Source: AV80 sp035644055 (GTDB taxonomy: Bacteria; Verrucomicrobiota; Verrucomicrobiia; Chthoniobacterales; UBA10450). Taken from it: a stretch of DNA of 64,000 nucleotides. Location: contig DASQPH010000072.1 of the NCBI GenBank assembly GCA_035644055.1, forward strand, positions 1 through 64,000, in the 5' to 3' direction. The notes beneath the pieces were generated by a model that was given only the letters and a program-made list of their open reading frames with translations, did not search any database and was not told the origin of the DNA. Shown in pieces: positions 18,417 to 26,298 of the stretch (the stretch's first letter is position 1; every line of letters starts with the position of its first letter). The position numbers were made by a program, and so were the translations under genes.

Positions 18417-19762
18417 TGCTGAACTGGATCTGGCTCGCGCTGGTGGTGCTCGCGGTCGCAATTGGCGGCTGGAATAACCGGCTGGGCGAAGTGACCAGCG
18501 GGGCGTTCGACGGCGCGAAGACGGCGGTGACGATCGCGCTGGGGCTCATCGGGATCATGGCGTTGTGGCTTGGCGTAATGCGGCTGGCAGAACGCGCTGG
18601 ACTCGTGCAACGCATCGCCCGCGTTCTCCATCCGTTCATGCGCCGTCTCTTTCCCGATGTGCCGCCGGAACATCCGGCGATGGGTTCGATGCTGATGAAT
18701 ATGGCGGCCAACATGCTCGGACTCGGCAACGCCGCGACGCCGCTCGGTTTACGCGCAATGCGCGATCTGGAGCAGTTGAACCCGCGACCGAGCGTCGCGT
18801 CCAACGCGATGTGCACTTTCCTCGCGATCAACACGGCCTCGGTGCAATTGATTCCAGCGACCGCGATCGCCTTGCTCGCTTCCGCCGGCTCGACGCGGCC
18901 GACAGCGATCGTCGGAACCGCGCTGCTCGCGACTTTGTGCGCAGCCACGGTCGCGATTACGTCCGCAAAGCTTTTGGAAAAACTCCCCTTCTTCCGATTG
19001 CCTCCCGTTGTCGCCGGGATCGATGATCCCGGCCGCGCCCCAGCGACGTCAACCTCGGCCGGGATCAACGATACCGGCTCCAGCGACAACGTCATTGCTG
19101 TCGAGCCACGCGGCTGGCGCCGTTTCCTCCCGTTTCTCCTCGTGCTTTTCTTTCTCGCGTTGTTTGTGCGCCTCGTTTTTCCGACCTGGTTCAATCTTCC
19201 TCCCGATCCAAACGCAGCCACCCAGAACGCTTTCGTGCGCTGCGTGAACATCATCTCGATTCTCGCCATTCCATTTCTCCTCAGCTTTTTTCCCGTTTAC
19301 GCCGCGACGCGCCGCATCAAGGTCTATGAAGAATTCGTCGAAGGCGCGAAGGAGGGATTCGGCGTCATCCTGAAAATCATTCCGTTCCTGGTCACGATGC
19401 TTGTCGGCATCGGGATGTTCAAAGGCGCGGGTGGAATCGATTTGTTGACCCGCATGCTGACGCCCGTCCTGACGCCGCTCCAATTTCCTCCCGATCTTCT
19501 TCCGCTCGCTTTGATGCGTCCGCTCAGCGGCAGCGCCACGCTTGCGCTGCTGACCGACATCATTCACCGCCTCGGACCGGATAACATCGTGAGCCTGATG
19601 GCAGCGACGATTTACGGCAGCACGGAGACGACCTTCTACGTCGCGGCGGTTTACTTTGGGTCGGTGAATATCAAACAAACCCGGCACGCCATTCCGGCCG
19701 GTTTGTTAGGCGACCTCGCGGGCGTGATCGCGTCGGTAATTATCTGCCGCGCGGTATTCTAA
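18416..19762 (+). CDS. SpmA-SpmB fusion, nucleoside-recognition (Gate) domain membrane protein
   Basis: A 448-residue integral membrane protein. The first half resembles spore maturation protein SpmA (LPFMRRLFPDVPPEHPAMG-like region and NMAANMLGLGNAATPLGLRA), the second SpmB (RIKVYEEFVEGAKEGFGVILKI, RPLSGSATLALLTDII, STETTFYVAAVYFGSV). In Bacillus these are two proteins encoded side by side; here they are one chain, joined by a hydrophilic linker (about residues 199-225) encoded by a hairpin repeat. Nothing suggests sporulation, so a transport role is more likely. Starts one base into the recN stop. Confidence 0.82.
   Translation: MLNWIWLALVVLAVAIGGWNNRLGEVTSGAFDGAKTAVTIALGLIGIMALWLGVMRLAERAGLVQRIARVLHPFMRRLFPDVPPEHPAMGSMLMNMAANMLGLGNAATPLGLRAMRDLEQLNPRPSVASNAMCTFLAINTASVQLIPATAIALLASAGSTRPTAIVGTALLATLCAATVAITSAKLLEKLPFFRLPPVVAGIDDPGRAPATSTSAGINDTGSSDNVIAVEPRGWRRFLPFLLVLFFLALFVRLVFPTWFNLPPDPNAATQNAFVRCVNIISILAIPFLLSFFPVYAATRRIKVYEEFVEGAKEGFGVILKIIPFLVTMLVGIGMFKGAGGIDLLTRMLTPVLTPLQFPPDLLPLALMRPLSGSATLALLTDIIHRLGPDNIVSLMAATIYGSTETTFYVAAVYFGSVNIKQTRHAIPAGLLGDLAGVIASVIICRAVF
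19013..19087. repeat. Hairpin direct repeat inside the spmAB coding sequence
   Basis: Two units 45 bp apart. Unit 1 has GCCGGGATC-GAT-GATCCCGGC, a perfect 9-bp stem with a 3-nt loop; unit 2 has GCCGGGATC-AAC-GATaCCGGC with one mismatch. Both are followed by a CCAGCGAC tail. The 45-bp period keeps the frame, and the repeat exactly covers the inter-domain linker. Confidence 0.75.
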
Positions 19763-19810
19763 TTTTTCCCTCGCCAGCGACCTAACAGATTTCCTATCGT
19801 CCGCCTGCAC

Positions 19811-20992
19811 ATGATTCAGCGCGATTATCTCATCATCGGCAGCGGCATCGGCGGCAGCAGCGCCTGCGAAAGCATCCGCAAATACGACAAGCGCGGCCAG
19901 ATCACGCTCGTCGGCGCGGAAACCTATGTGCCCTACAAACGCTGGATGCTTTCGAAGACTTTCCTGCGCGACAAGATCCCGCCGTTAAAAAAACTGCCGG
20001 TGCTCGACGCGCATTGGTACGAGAAGCACAAGATCGAGACGCGTTTCGCGACGATGGTCACGCAGGTGAACATCGATCGCCGTCTCGCCGTCTTGGGCAA
20101 TGGCGAAACCATCGAGTTCAACAAGGCGTGTCTGGCCATGGGCAGCCGGCCGGTGCGGCCACCCGTCGCGGGTGTGGCGCTGGGCAACGTCATTTATCTT
20201 CGCACGATCCGGGACGCGCTGGCCTTGCGCGAAATGGCGTCGCTGGAAAAAACCATCGTGGTGGTGGGCGGCGGACTGCTCGCCTGTGAGGCGGCGTCGA
20301 GTCTACGACAGATGAAATTCAAGGTGAGCATGATGCATCGCAACGCTTACCTGCTGAATCGCTATCTCGATCCGGAGACCGGCGCGTGGATCACCTCGTA
20401 TTTTGAAAAGCATGGCGTGAGCTTGCTGCTGGGCGAAAGCCTGAACGGGTTCGAGGGCAAAACGGTGTTGCGAAATATTCAGACGAAGAGCGGGAACCGC
20501 ATTGCCGCAGGAGTCGCGGTCGTCGCCTGCGGCGCCGAACCGAATCTCGAGCTGGTCCGCAACACTCCGCTCGCCGGTCCCCACGGATCGCCGGTGAGCG
20601 AGTACCTCGAGACGGAAGAGAAGGGAATCTACGCGATCGGCGACCTGGCATTTTATCCCGATCGCATCATGGGCGGCGTGCGACGCCAAACGCATTGGGA
20701 GAATGCGCGCGAGCAAGGGCTCGTCGCCGGCGCGAACATGACCGGCAAGAAGCGGATCCGCTACGAGCAACTCCCGTATTTCTGGACGGAGATGTTCGAC
20801 CTGAAAATGGATTTTGTCGGCGATTTCAGTTTGCCGCCCACGCGGATAAGTCTGAAGGGCGTTTACGCGAAGAAGAAATTCGTCGTCCGCTATTACCAGG
20901 GAGAAAAGCTGCGGGCGCTGCTTCTCTGCCACGCCACGCCGAAGGAGGTCGACGGCGCGAAGACGGAATTGCGGACGGCGCTCGGAAAATAA
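19811..20992 (+). CDS. FAD-dependent NAD(P) pyridine nucleotide-disulphide oxidoreductase-type protein
   Basis: A 393-residue flavoprotein of the ferredoxin-reductase/rubredoxin-reductase shape. The FAD-binding IIGSGIGGSSACESI is at residues 8-22, a second dinucleotide site VVVGGGLLACEAASSL follows in the middle, and the FAD-closing GIYAIGDLAFYPD comes later; a C-terminal domain contains YFWTEMFDLKMDFVGDF. No redox-active CxxC is seen. The electron acceptor is unknown and no ferredoxin or dioxygenase gene is adjacent. It stands alone between spmAB and a convergent gene. Confidence 0.82.
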   Translation: MIQRDYLIIGSGIGGSSACESIRKYDKRGQITLVGAETYVPYKRWMLSKTFLRDKIPPLKKLPVLDAHWYEKHKIETRFATMVTQVNIDRRLAVLGNGETIEFNKACLAMGSRPVRPPVAGVALGNVIYLRTIRDALALREMASLEKTIVVVGGGLLACEAASSLRQMKFKVSMMHRNAYLLNRYLDPETGAWITSYFEKHGVSLLLGESLNGFEGKTVLRNIQTKSGNRIAAGVAVVACGAEPNLELVRNTPLAGPHGSPVSEYLETEEKGIYAIGDLAFYPDRIMGGVRRQTHWENAREQGLVAGANMTGKKRIRYEQLPYFWTEMFDLKMDFVGDFSLPPTRISLKGVYAKKKFVVRYYQGEKLRALLLCHATPKEVDGAKTELRTALGK

Positions 20993-21001
20993 CGCCCGTC
21001 C

Positions 21002-21580
21002 TCACGGCGTGTAATCGGAAATCTCGAGCGCAGTATTTCGCACTGCGACCAGTTTCCAATCCCACGGCCAGGTCGCGCCGCGTTGCCATTCGAATTCGAA
21101 GGGAGCATCGAGCGTGTTCACTCGATTCTGAATGAAGTCCGCCAGTTCGCCGGTTCCCTTGATCGTGATCTTCGCCGTCCAATAACCGCGGTCTTCTTCG
21201 CGCCGAATCGCGATCGCGCTCGCGTCGATTCGAGTGTGGCCAAGCGCGCGGAAAACCTGCGGCAGCCGTTCGAGCAACAATTTGCGGTCGTTGCCCCATC
21301 GGTCCTCATAGGTGTGGCCGATGAATTCGCCGACAGCATTCCAGTTATGTTTCTCAATTTGCTCAAGGAGATGAACGTTGTGGAGCTCGATCTGGCGTTG
21401 CGGTTGCCAGAGCCGGAAAAGATAAATCCCCCAGATCACCGCGATCACGAGGCCGGCGTAGAATCCGTTGCGAAAAGTCACGCCTGACGTTGCCTGCCGG
21501 CGGGAAACCTGCGAGCGATTCCGATTGACGTGACGCCTCGCTAGAGGCATGAACCGTGCTGACTCAATCGACTCTTTCAT
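21002..21580 (-). CDS. Membrane-anchored protein, possible NTF2-like domain, function unknown
   Basis: A 192-residue protein: a basic N-terminus, one transmembrane segment (GFYAGLVIAVIWGIYLFRLW, about residues 37-56), then a soluble domain with WNAVGEFIGHTYEDRWGNDRKLLLERL and paired beta strands ending in WKLVAVRNTALEIS. The small alpha+beta pattern suggests an NTF2/SnoaL-like fold, by eye only. The start at the ATG at 21580 avoids running into the divergent receiver gene; ATG 21547 is also possible. Confidence 0.6.
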   Translation of the reverse strand: MKESIESARFMPLARRHVNRNRSQVSRRQATSGVTFRNGFYAGLVIAVIWGIYLFRLWQPQRQIELHNVHLLEQIEKHNWNAVGEFIGHTYEDRWGNDRKLLLERLPQVFRALGHTRIDASAIAIRREEDRGYWTAKITIKGTGELADFIQNRVNTLDAPFEFEWQRGATWPWDWKLVAVRNTALEISDYTP

Positions 21581-21682
21581 GTTCACAATTGGCTCTTTCG
21601 CGATCGCTGTTTTTGCCGTCTTCGGTGGAATTTTCTTGGCTTGCCGAAGCGATCGAGACGAGACCTGACGGCGTTTCCCCTT

Positions 21683-22468
21683 ATGCTGGATCACGACGAT
21701 TTGAAGTGGATTGCGACCACTTCGACTGAACTCAATTCGATGCTGCAACAGATCGCGCGCTACGCGGATTTGGCCCGGCAGCACAAGGGCGAATACAACT
21801 ACATTGAGATGCTCGGCGAACGCGTCGAGCTGGCGTCCAAAACCGCGCAGAAACTTTTCGACCACGTTACCTCCCGTATTCTCGAGGGAAGCACAGCGAA
21901 ATCCAAAGCCGCCCCGGACCCGACGCGCCCACCGGAATTCAAAGTAGTCCGCGACCCGAATGAAGTCGCGCCCAAGCCCCGCGGTGGGCGAACGAAGTCT
22001 GCTGGCGTTGAAAAGAAAACGGCGACAAAGTCATCGGCGGCCGCGATTCCACCGGAGATCCCGGTGTTAAACCCGAAAGGGAACCGCGAATTGATTCTGC
22101 TGGTGGACGACGAAACCGAAATCGCGGAGCTGGCAGCCGCAATGCTAACCGATGAAGGCTATCGAGTAATTCTCGCCCGCGATGGTTTCGAAGCGCTCAA
22201 GATTTATCAGCAAATCGGAAAATTGATCGGGCTCGTTATTCTCGATTTCTTCCTGCCGGTCATGGACGGCGATGCGGTGTTCGACGAGCTGCGGACGATG
22301 AATCCGGAAGTCGTCGTCGTGTTAAGCAGCGGTTTTGCGGAGCAATCCAAGCTTGGCAATATGCTGGCGCAGGGACTGAAGGGTTTTATTCCGAAGCCGT
22401 ACACGTCGGAGAAATTGCTCGAGCAGGTCCGCTCGACGATCGACGGTTCGCGACTTTCCGGATCGTAG
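21683..22468 (+). CDS. Response-regulator receiver protein with kinase-like helical N-terminus
   Basis: A 261-residue protein. The C-terminal receiver (about 137-258) is complete: acidic pair in LLVDDETE, phospho-acceptor Asp188 in VILDFFLPVMDG, Ser in VVLSSGFAE and Lys in IPKPYTSEK. Residues about 5-70 (TELNSMLQQIARYADLARQHKG) look like the dimerising helices of a histidine kinase but lack the phospho-His and any ATPase domain. A Lys/Pro/Ala linker (70-130) joins them. The TAG stop is followed by a short hairpin region before pilT, so it may belong to the pilus operon. Confidence 0.8.
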   Translation: MLDHDDLKWIATTSTELNSMLQQIARYADLARQHKGEYNYIEMLGERVELASKTAQKLFDHVTSRILEGSTAKSKAAPDPTRPPEFKVVRDPNEVAPKPRGGRTKSAGVEKKTATKSSAAAIPPEIPVLNPKGNRELILLVDDETEIAELAAAMLTDEGYRVILARDGFEALKIYQQIGKLIGLVILDFFLPVMDGDAVFDELRTMNPEVVVVLSSGFAEQSKLGNMLAQGLKGFIPKPYTSEKLLEQVRSTIDGSRLSGS

Positions 22469-22485
22469 GGCAATTAGCCAGTTTC

Positions 22486-22499
22486 GCGGGAAATCCCGC
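22486..22499. repeat. Small hairpin in the leader of the pilT operon
   Basis: GCGGG-AAAT-CCCGC, a 5-bp GC stem with a 4-nt loop, 40 bp before the pilT start. There is no T-run, so a factor-independent terminator is unlikely. It may be a decayed member of the GTAG-type hairpin elements, since the upstream stop codon sits in GTAGGGC. Confidence 0.3.
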
Positions 22500-22539
22500 C
22501 GGCTAGTGGCACCGATTTAGCTTAAGAAAGGCCGCGCCC

Positions 22540-23619
22540 ATGGCCCGCATCGACTCATTCTTCAAGCTCATGGGAGAACAGAAGGCTTCTGACCTTCATC
22601 TCTCCACCAGCAATCCGCCCATGCTTCGCATCAACGGCGAGCTCGTCCGCGTCGACTATCCCCCCCTCCGCAACGACGAACTTAAGGCGATGGTTTACGA
22701 GATCGCCCCGGAAGGGAAGATCAAGATTTTCGAAGAAACTTCCGACATCGATTTCGGCTACGAAGTGCCAGGAATGGCGCGCTACCGGGCGAATTTCTTC
22801 CAGCAGAAATACGGAATCTCGGCGGTGTTTCGTCTGATCCCTTCGCAAGTGTTGACCGTCGAGGATCTCGGTTTGCCTCCAGTCCTGAAAAAGTTTCCGA
22901 TGTTGAAAAAAGGCCTCGTCCTCGTGACCGGTCCAACCGGTTCGGGTAAATCGACCACGCTGGCGGCGATGATGGATTACGCGAACCTGCATCGGCACGA
23001 TCACGTTATCACCGTGGAGGACCCGATCGAGTTCGTGCATCGGAGTCAGAACTGCCTGGTGCAGCATCGTGAAGTCGGCGTCCATACGCGTTCGTTCGCG
23101 GCAGCCCTCCGCGGCGCGTTGCGTGAAGACCCGGACATTTTGCTCGTGGGTGAGTTGCGCGACCTCGAGACGATTGAGCTGGCTCTGACCGCGGCCGCGA
23201 CCGGTCACCTCGTTTTCGGAACACTCCATACTTCCAGTGCCTCGAAAGCCGTGGACCGAATCATCGACGTTTTCCCGACAAACCAGCAGAACCAAATTCG
23301 CGCGACCCTGGCCGAATCGCTCAAGGGCGTTATCGCGCAAAATCTTTTCAAACGGATCGACAAACCGGGCCGCGTCGCGGCGCTGGAAATCCTCGTCGTC
23401 GATATGGCGATCGCGAACCTCGTCCGCGAAGGCAAGACCCACCAGATCCCGGGCATGATCCAGGTCGGCAAGAAGAAAGGCAACCAGCCGCTCGATGACG
23501 CGATCATGGAGCATCTGCGCCATGCGCGTATTTCGCCGGACGAAGCCTACGACAAGGCGATCGATAAAAAGAAATTCCGGCCGTTCCTCAAGGAACCGCC
23601 GATGGACGGCGATGAATAG
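22540..23619 (+). CDS. pilT: Type IV pilus retraction ATPase PilT
   Basis: Hexameric ATPase that retracts type IV pili (twitching, surface sensing). At 359 residues it is normal for PilT: N-terminal KASDLHLSTSNPPMLRING, Walker A GPTGSGKST, Asp box TVEDPIEFVH, Walker B LREDPDILLVGELRD, the His box TGHLVFGTLHT, and near the end AIANLVREGKTHQ, which corresponds to the PilT-specific AIRNLIRE motif with Ala in place of Arg. First of three genes in one operon; 9 bp separate it from the second ATPase. Confidence 0.93.
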   Translation: MARIDSFFKLMGEQKASDLHLSTSNPPMLRINGELVRVDYPPLRNDELKAMVYEIAPEGKIKIFEETSDIDFGYEVPGMARYRANFFQQKYGISAVFRLIPSQVLTVEDLGLPPVLKKFPMLKKGLVLVTGPTGSGKSTTLAAMMDYANLHRHDHVITVEDPIEFVHRSQNCLVQHREVGVHTRSFAAALRGALREDPDILLVGELRDLETIELALTAAATGHLVFGTLHTSSASKAVDRIIDVFPTNQQNQIRATLAESLKGVIAQNLFKRIDKPGRVAALEILVVDMAIANLVREGKTHQIPGMIQVGKKKGNQPLDDAIMEHLRHARISPDEAYDKAIDKKKFRPFLKEPPMDGDE

Positions 23620-23628
23620 GAGCGATCG

Positions 23629-24795
23629 ATGAGAATTCCTGATCTTGATCGAATTCTGTCCGCGATGCTGCAAACCTATGACGGCATCTCGGACCTGAAT
23701 TTTTCCGTGGGGCATCCGATGCAGGTCGAGGACTTCGGCGAACTGAAGCCAGTCTATGTCGATCCGCCGATCGAAGCGCTCACGCCGTATCAAACGGAGC
23801 AAATCGCTCTAACGTTGATGCAGGGAAATCGCCGACTGATTTACGATTACCTGACGGGCGGCTCGTGCGACTGCAGCTATTCGCTGAATGACCAGGCGCG
23901 ATTCCGGGTAAACATTTTCCGGCAGCAGGGCCATTTCTCGATCGTGCTCCGAAAATTGCAGGGCGACATCCCGACGGTCGAAACCCTCGAATTACCTCCG
24001 ATTTTCAAAGAGATCGCGAAGGAAAAAACCGGCCTGGTTCTCGTAACGGGCGCGACCGGCAGCGGCAAAACGACGACGCTGGCAGCGTTGCTTAACGAAA
24101 TCAATCAGGAGCAGCCGGTCCACATCGTCACGCTCGAAGACCCGATCGAGTTCGTGCATCCGACGAAGCGAGCGACGTTCAACCAGCGCGAACTCGGACA
24201 TGACTTTAACAATTATCCGAACGGCCTCCGCGCCGCGCTCCGACAGGCGCCGAAAGTTATTCTCGTGGGCGAAATGCGCGATCGCGCGACCGTCGAAGTC
24301 GCGTTGATGGCGGCGGAAACCGGTCACCTTGTTCTCAGCACGCTTCACACGGTCGATGCCGGCCAATCGATTAACCGTATCCTTGGACTATTTTCGCTCG
24401 GCGAAGAACAGCAGCTGCGGATTCGCCTGGCGGATTCCCTGCGCTACATCGTCAGCCAGCGGCTCGCGCCGAAAGTTGGCGGTGGCCGGCAGTTGTTGAC
24501 CGAAATCATGGGCAACAATCTGCGGACACGGGAAACTGTTGCCATCGGCGAAGGCGAGCATCGCAGTTTCTATGAAATCATCGAGGCGAGTGCGCCCTTC
24601 GGCTGGATGACCTTCGACCAGTCGATCCTGAATGCGTACGAAAACGACCTGATCACCGAAGATACTGCGCGATTATTTTCCAGCCGCAAAGGCCGCGTCG
24701 GTCGCGGTATCGACCTGATCCAAAAAGCTCGCGGCGTTGACAGCGATCTCGATTCCGGCCTGCGCCTCGATCTCCCCGCCAACGCCTTCCGCTAA
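23629..24795 (+). CDS. Second PilT/PilU-like retraction ATPase
   Basis: A 388-residue paralogue of the preceding PilT with Walker A GATGSGKTT, Asp box TLEDPIEFVH, Walker B LRQAPKVILVGEMRD and TGHLVLSTLHT. The N-terminal domain is diverged (SDLNFSVGHPMQVEDFGEL) and the PilT-specific AIRNLIRE motif is replaced by NNLRTRETVAIGEGE, so it may act like PilU, as an accessory retraction motor that needs PilT. The tail is ~30 residues longer than in PilT. The stop is followed after 3 bp by the next gene. Confidence 0.88.
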   Translation: MRIPDLDRILSAMLQTYDGISDLNFSVGHPMQVEDFGELKPVYVDPPIEALTPYQTEQIALTLMQGNRRLIYDYLTGGSCDCSYSLNDQARFRVNIFRQQGHFSIVLRKLQGDIPTVETLELPPIFKEIAKEKTGLVLVTGATGSGKTTTLAALLNEINQEQPVHIVTLEDPIEFVHPTKRATFNQRELGHDFNNYPNGLRAALRQAPKVILVGEMRDRATVEVALMAAETGHLVLSTLHTVDAGQSINRILGLFSLGEEQQLRIRLADSLRYIVSQRLAPKVGGGRQLLTEIMGNNLRTRETVAIGEGEHRSFYEIIEASAPFGWMTFDQSILNAYENDLITEDTARLFSSRKGRVGRGIDLIQKARGVDSDLDSGLRLDLPANAFR

Positions 24796-24798
24796 GCC

Positions 24799-25263
24799 AT
24801 GGAATCACAAGACTCATCCTTCTTCGATCTCGGCGACAACACCGCGCTGGTATGCGTGGATCACCAGCAATACCAGAAAATGGTCGTGCCGCAGTTGATC
24901 GACATGAGCTACAAGGTCCACCTCGGATTGTTCGAAGAAGACGTGCTCCTGAAACTGAAAACTTACAGCTACAACGTCGTGGTCGTTTACGAGAACTTCA
25001 AAGGCTCGAATCCGCAGAATAATCCGATCCTGCGCGCGATAGTGAAACGGCCGGGGGCGGAGCGCCGGGAGCATTTCCTCGTCCTGTTGAGCCACCAATT
25101 CCCGACGAACGATGCCATGAGCGCGTTCGTCCAGAGCGTGGACTTGATCGTGAACATCGCCGACCTGGCGAACTTCAAGCCGGTCTTGCGGCGTGGCGTT
25201 GCCCAGTACCGCGAGCTTTACAATTCCTTTCACGAAACGCTGAAAGCCGTTCAGGCGATCTGA
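24799..25263 (+). CDS. Small receiver-like protein downstream of pilT genes, unknown function
   Basis: A 154-residue protein without signal peptide. The alternation of strands and helices (TALVCVDHQ, YKVHLGLFEEDVLLKLKTY, YNVVVVYENFKG, REHFLVLLSHQF, SVDLIVNIADL) resembles a CheY-like receiver, but the acidic pair and the phospho-Asp are missing: the strand that would end in Asp reads VVVVYENF. It starts 3 bp after the second retraction ATPase, so it is almost surely in that operon and could be a pilus-control partner. The family is not recognised. Confidence 0.7.
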   Translation: MESQDSSFFDLGDNTALVCVDHQQYQKMVVPQLIDMSYKVHLGLFEEDVLLKLKTYSYNVVVVYENFKGSNPQNNPILRAIVKRPGAERREHFLVLLSHQFPTNDAMSAFVQSVDLIVNIADLANFKPVLRRGVAQYRELYNSFHETLKAVQAI

Positions 25264-25356
25264 TTGTTTTCGTAACCCTCGCGCCGTGGGCGACGGGAAT
25301 GGCACTTATGGACAGTTGCGGCTCTCCCGCCGCGCACGATACTACCAGGCACCTCT

Positions 25357-25878
25357 ATGAAGCTGAGCAACTGGATTCGTTTTACCTGGGATTTGACTCA
25401 ACTTCCTGAGTTCGAAAACGCACTCCCGGAACACTACGAGATCGGCCCCGCCACCGGCGAAGACGAAACGGAACTGCGCAAAATCATTTCCAGCTCGTTC
25501 GTGCTCGATCCAATGTGGAGCCCGGAGTTGCAGGAAGTGACGGAGAAAATTGAGGCGTGGCTCGAGAGCGCGTTCGCCTCGTCGCATTGCGTCTTCCTGG
25601 CGTTGCGCCACGGCACCCGCATCATCGGCGCGTCGGTTCTTTCCACCAAACCAGATGCCGACATGCATCTGATTCCCGGCCCCTGTATCTCGACCGAATA
25701 CCGGAATCGCGGCTTCGGCACGCGCTTGCTCGAACAGGCGCTGACGCGATTGCGCGAAGCGGGGCTCACCCAGGCCGCGGGGGTAGCGAAAGAAAACGTT
25801 CCGGCCTCGAAATTCCTGTATCCGAAGTTCAACGCGACCTCGTCGCCGTACGATTTTAATCCGCTCGTTCCGGCGTGA
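25357..25878 (+). CDS. GNAT-family N-acetyltransferase
   Basis: A 173-residue acetyl-CoA-dependent transferase. The N-terminal part (HYEIGPATGEDETELRKIISSSF) opens the fold, VFLALRHGTRIIGASVLS forms the central strands, and the acetyl-CoA loop is PCISTEYRNRGFGTRLLEQAL. The C-terminus AASKFLYPKFNATSSPYDF fits a GNAT end. The substrate is unknown. It ends one base before the convergent cupin gene, leaving no terminator space. Confidence 0.8.
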   Translation: MKLSNWIRFTWDLTQLPEFENALPEHYEIGPATGEDETELRKIISSSFVLDPMWSPELQEVTEKIEAWLESAFASSHCVFLALRHGTRIIGASVLSTKPDADMHLIPGPCISTEYRNRGFGTRLLEQALTRLREAGLTQAAGVAKENVPASKFLYPKFNATSSPYDFNPLVPA

Positions 25879-26205
25879 TCAGCCTTTCATGTCCGGCGGA
25901 TATTCCGGCGGGGAATAGACGTTGAACGTCATGGCGCGCTCGCGTCCCGGATTCTCAAACCGGTGCGGGGTGCCGGCGCGGATCAACAGGATATCGCCCT
26001 TTTTCAGCTCCACCGTTTCCGGACCGACCATGCCGGAAAGTTTTCCCGAGAGGATCAGCAACACCTGATCGCTCTTCTCATGTGCTTCGGCTTTGCGGCC
26101 GGTCTTCTCTCCGGGTGCGAGCATCATCATCGCCGTTTGCGTGCGCTTGCTCGTTTGCAGCACTTCAAACCATTCCTTGGCGTCTTTGATATTTGCTAAG
26201 TCCAT
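25879..26205 (-). CDS. Small cupin-domain protein
   Basis: A 108-residue single-domain cupin. The metal-binding motif 1 appears as EAHEKSDQVLLILSGKLSG and motif 2 as GDILLIRAGTPHRFENPG, with His/Glu/Gln positions suggesting a bound metal. Its role (isomerase, dioxygenase or sensor) cannot be told. It is convergent with the acetyltransferase and divergent from the ADOP permease gene, 93 bp away. Confidence 0.8.
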   Translation of the reverse strand: MDLANIKDAKEWFEVLQTSKRTQTAMMMLAPGEKTGRKAEAHEKSDQVLLILSGKLSGMVGPETVELKKGDILLIRAGTPHRFENPGRERAMTFNVYSPPEYPPDMKG

Positions 26206-26298
26206 TTTGAACTTTTCTCCGCGGCGTCAATCGAGGCAACATTCTATCTATCTGCGATTTTTGAATCTGATGCAGTCCGAGCGCGCATCCCACTCCAT

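Noticed and set aside
22469..22539. Riboswitch or attenuator ahead of pilT
   Set aside because: The 71-bp leader has only one small GC hairpin and no conserved aptamer pattern I can name.
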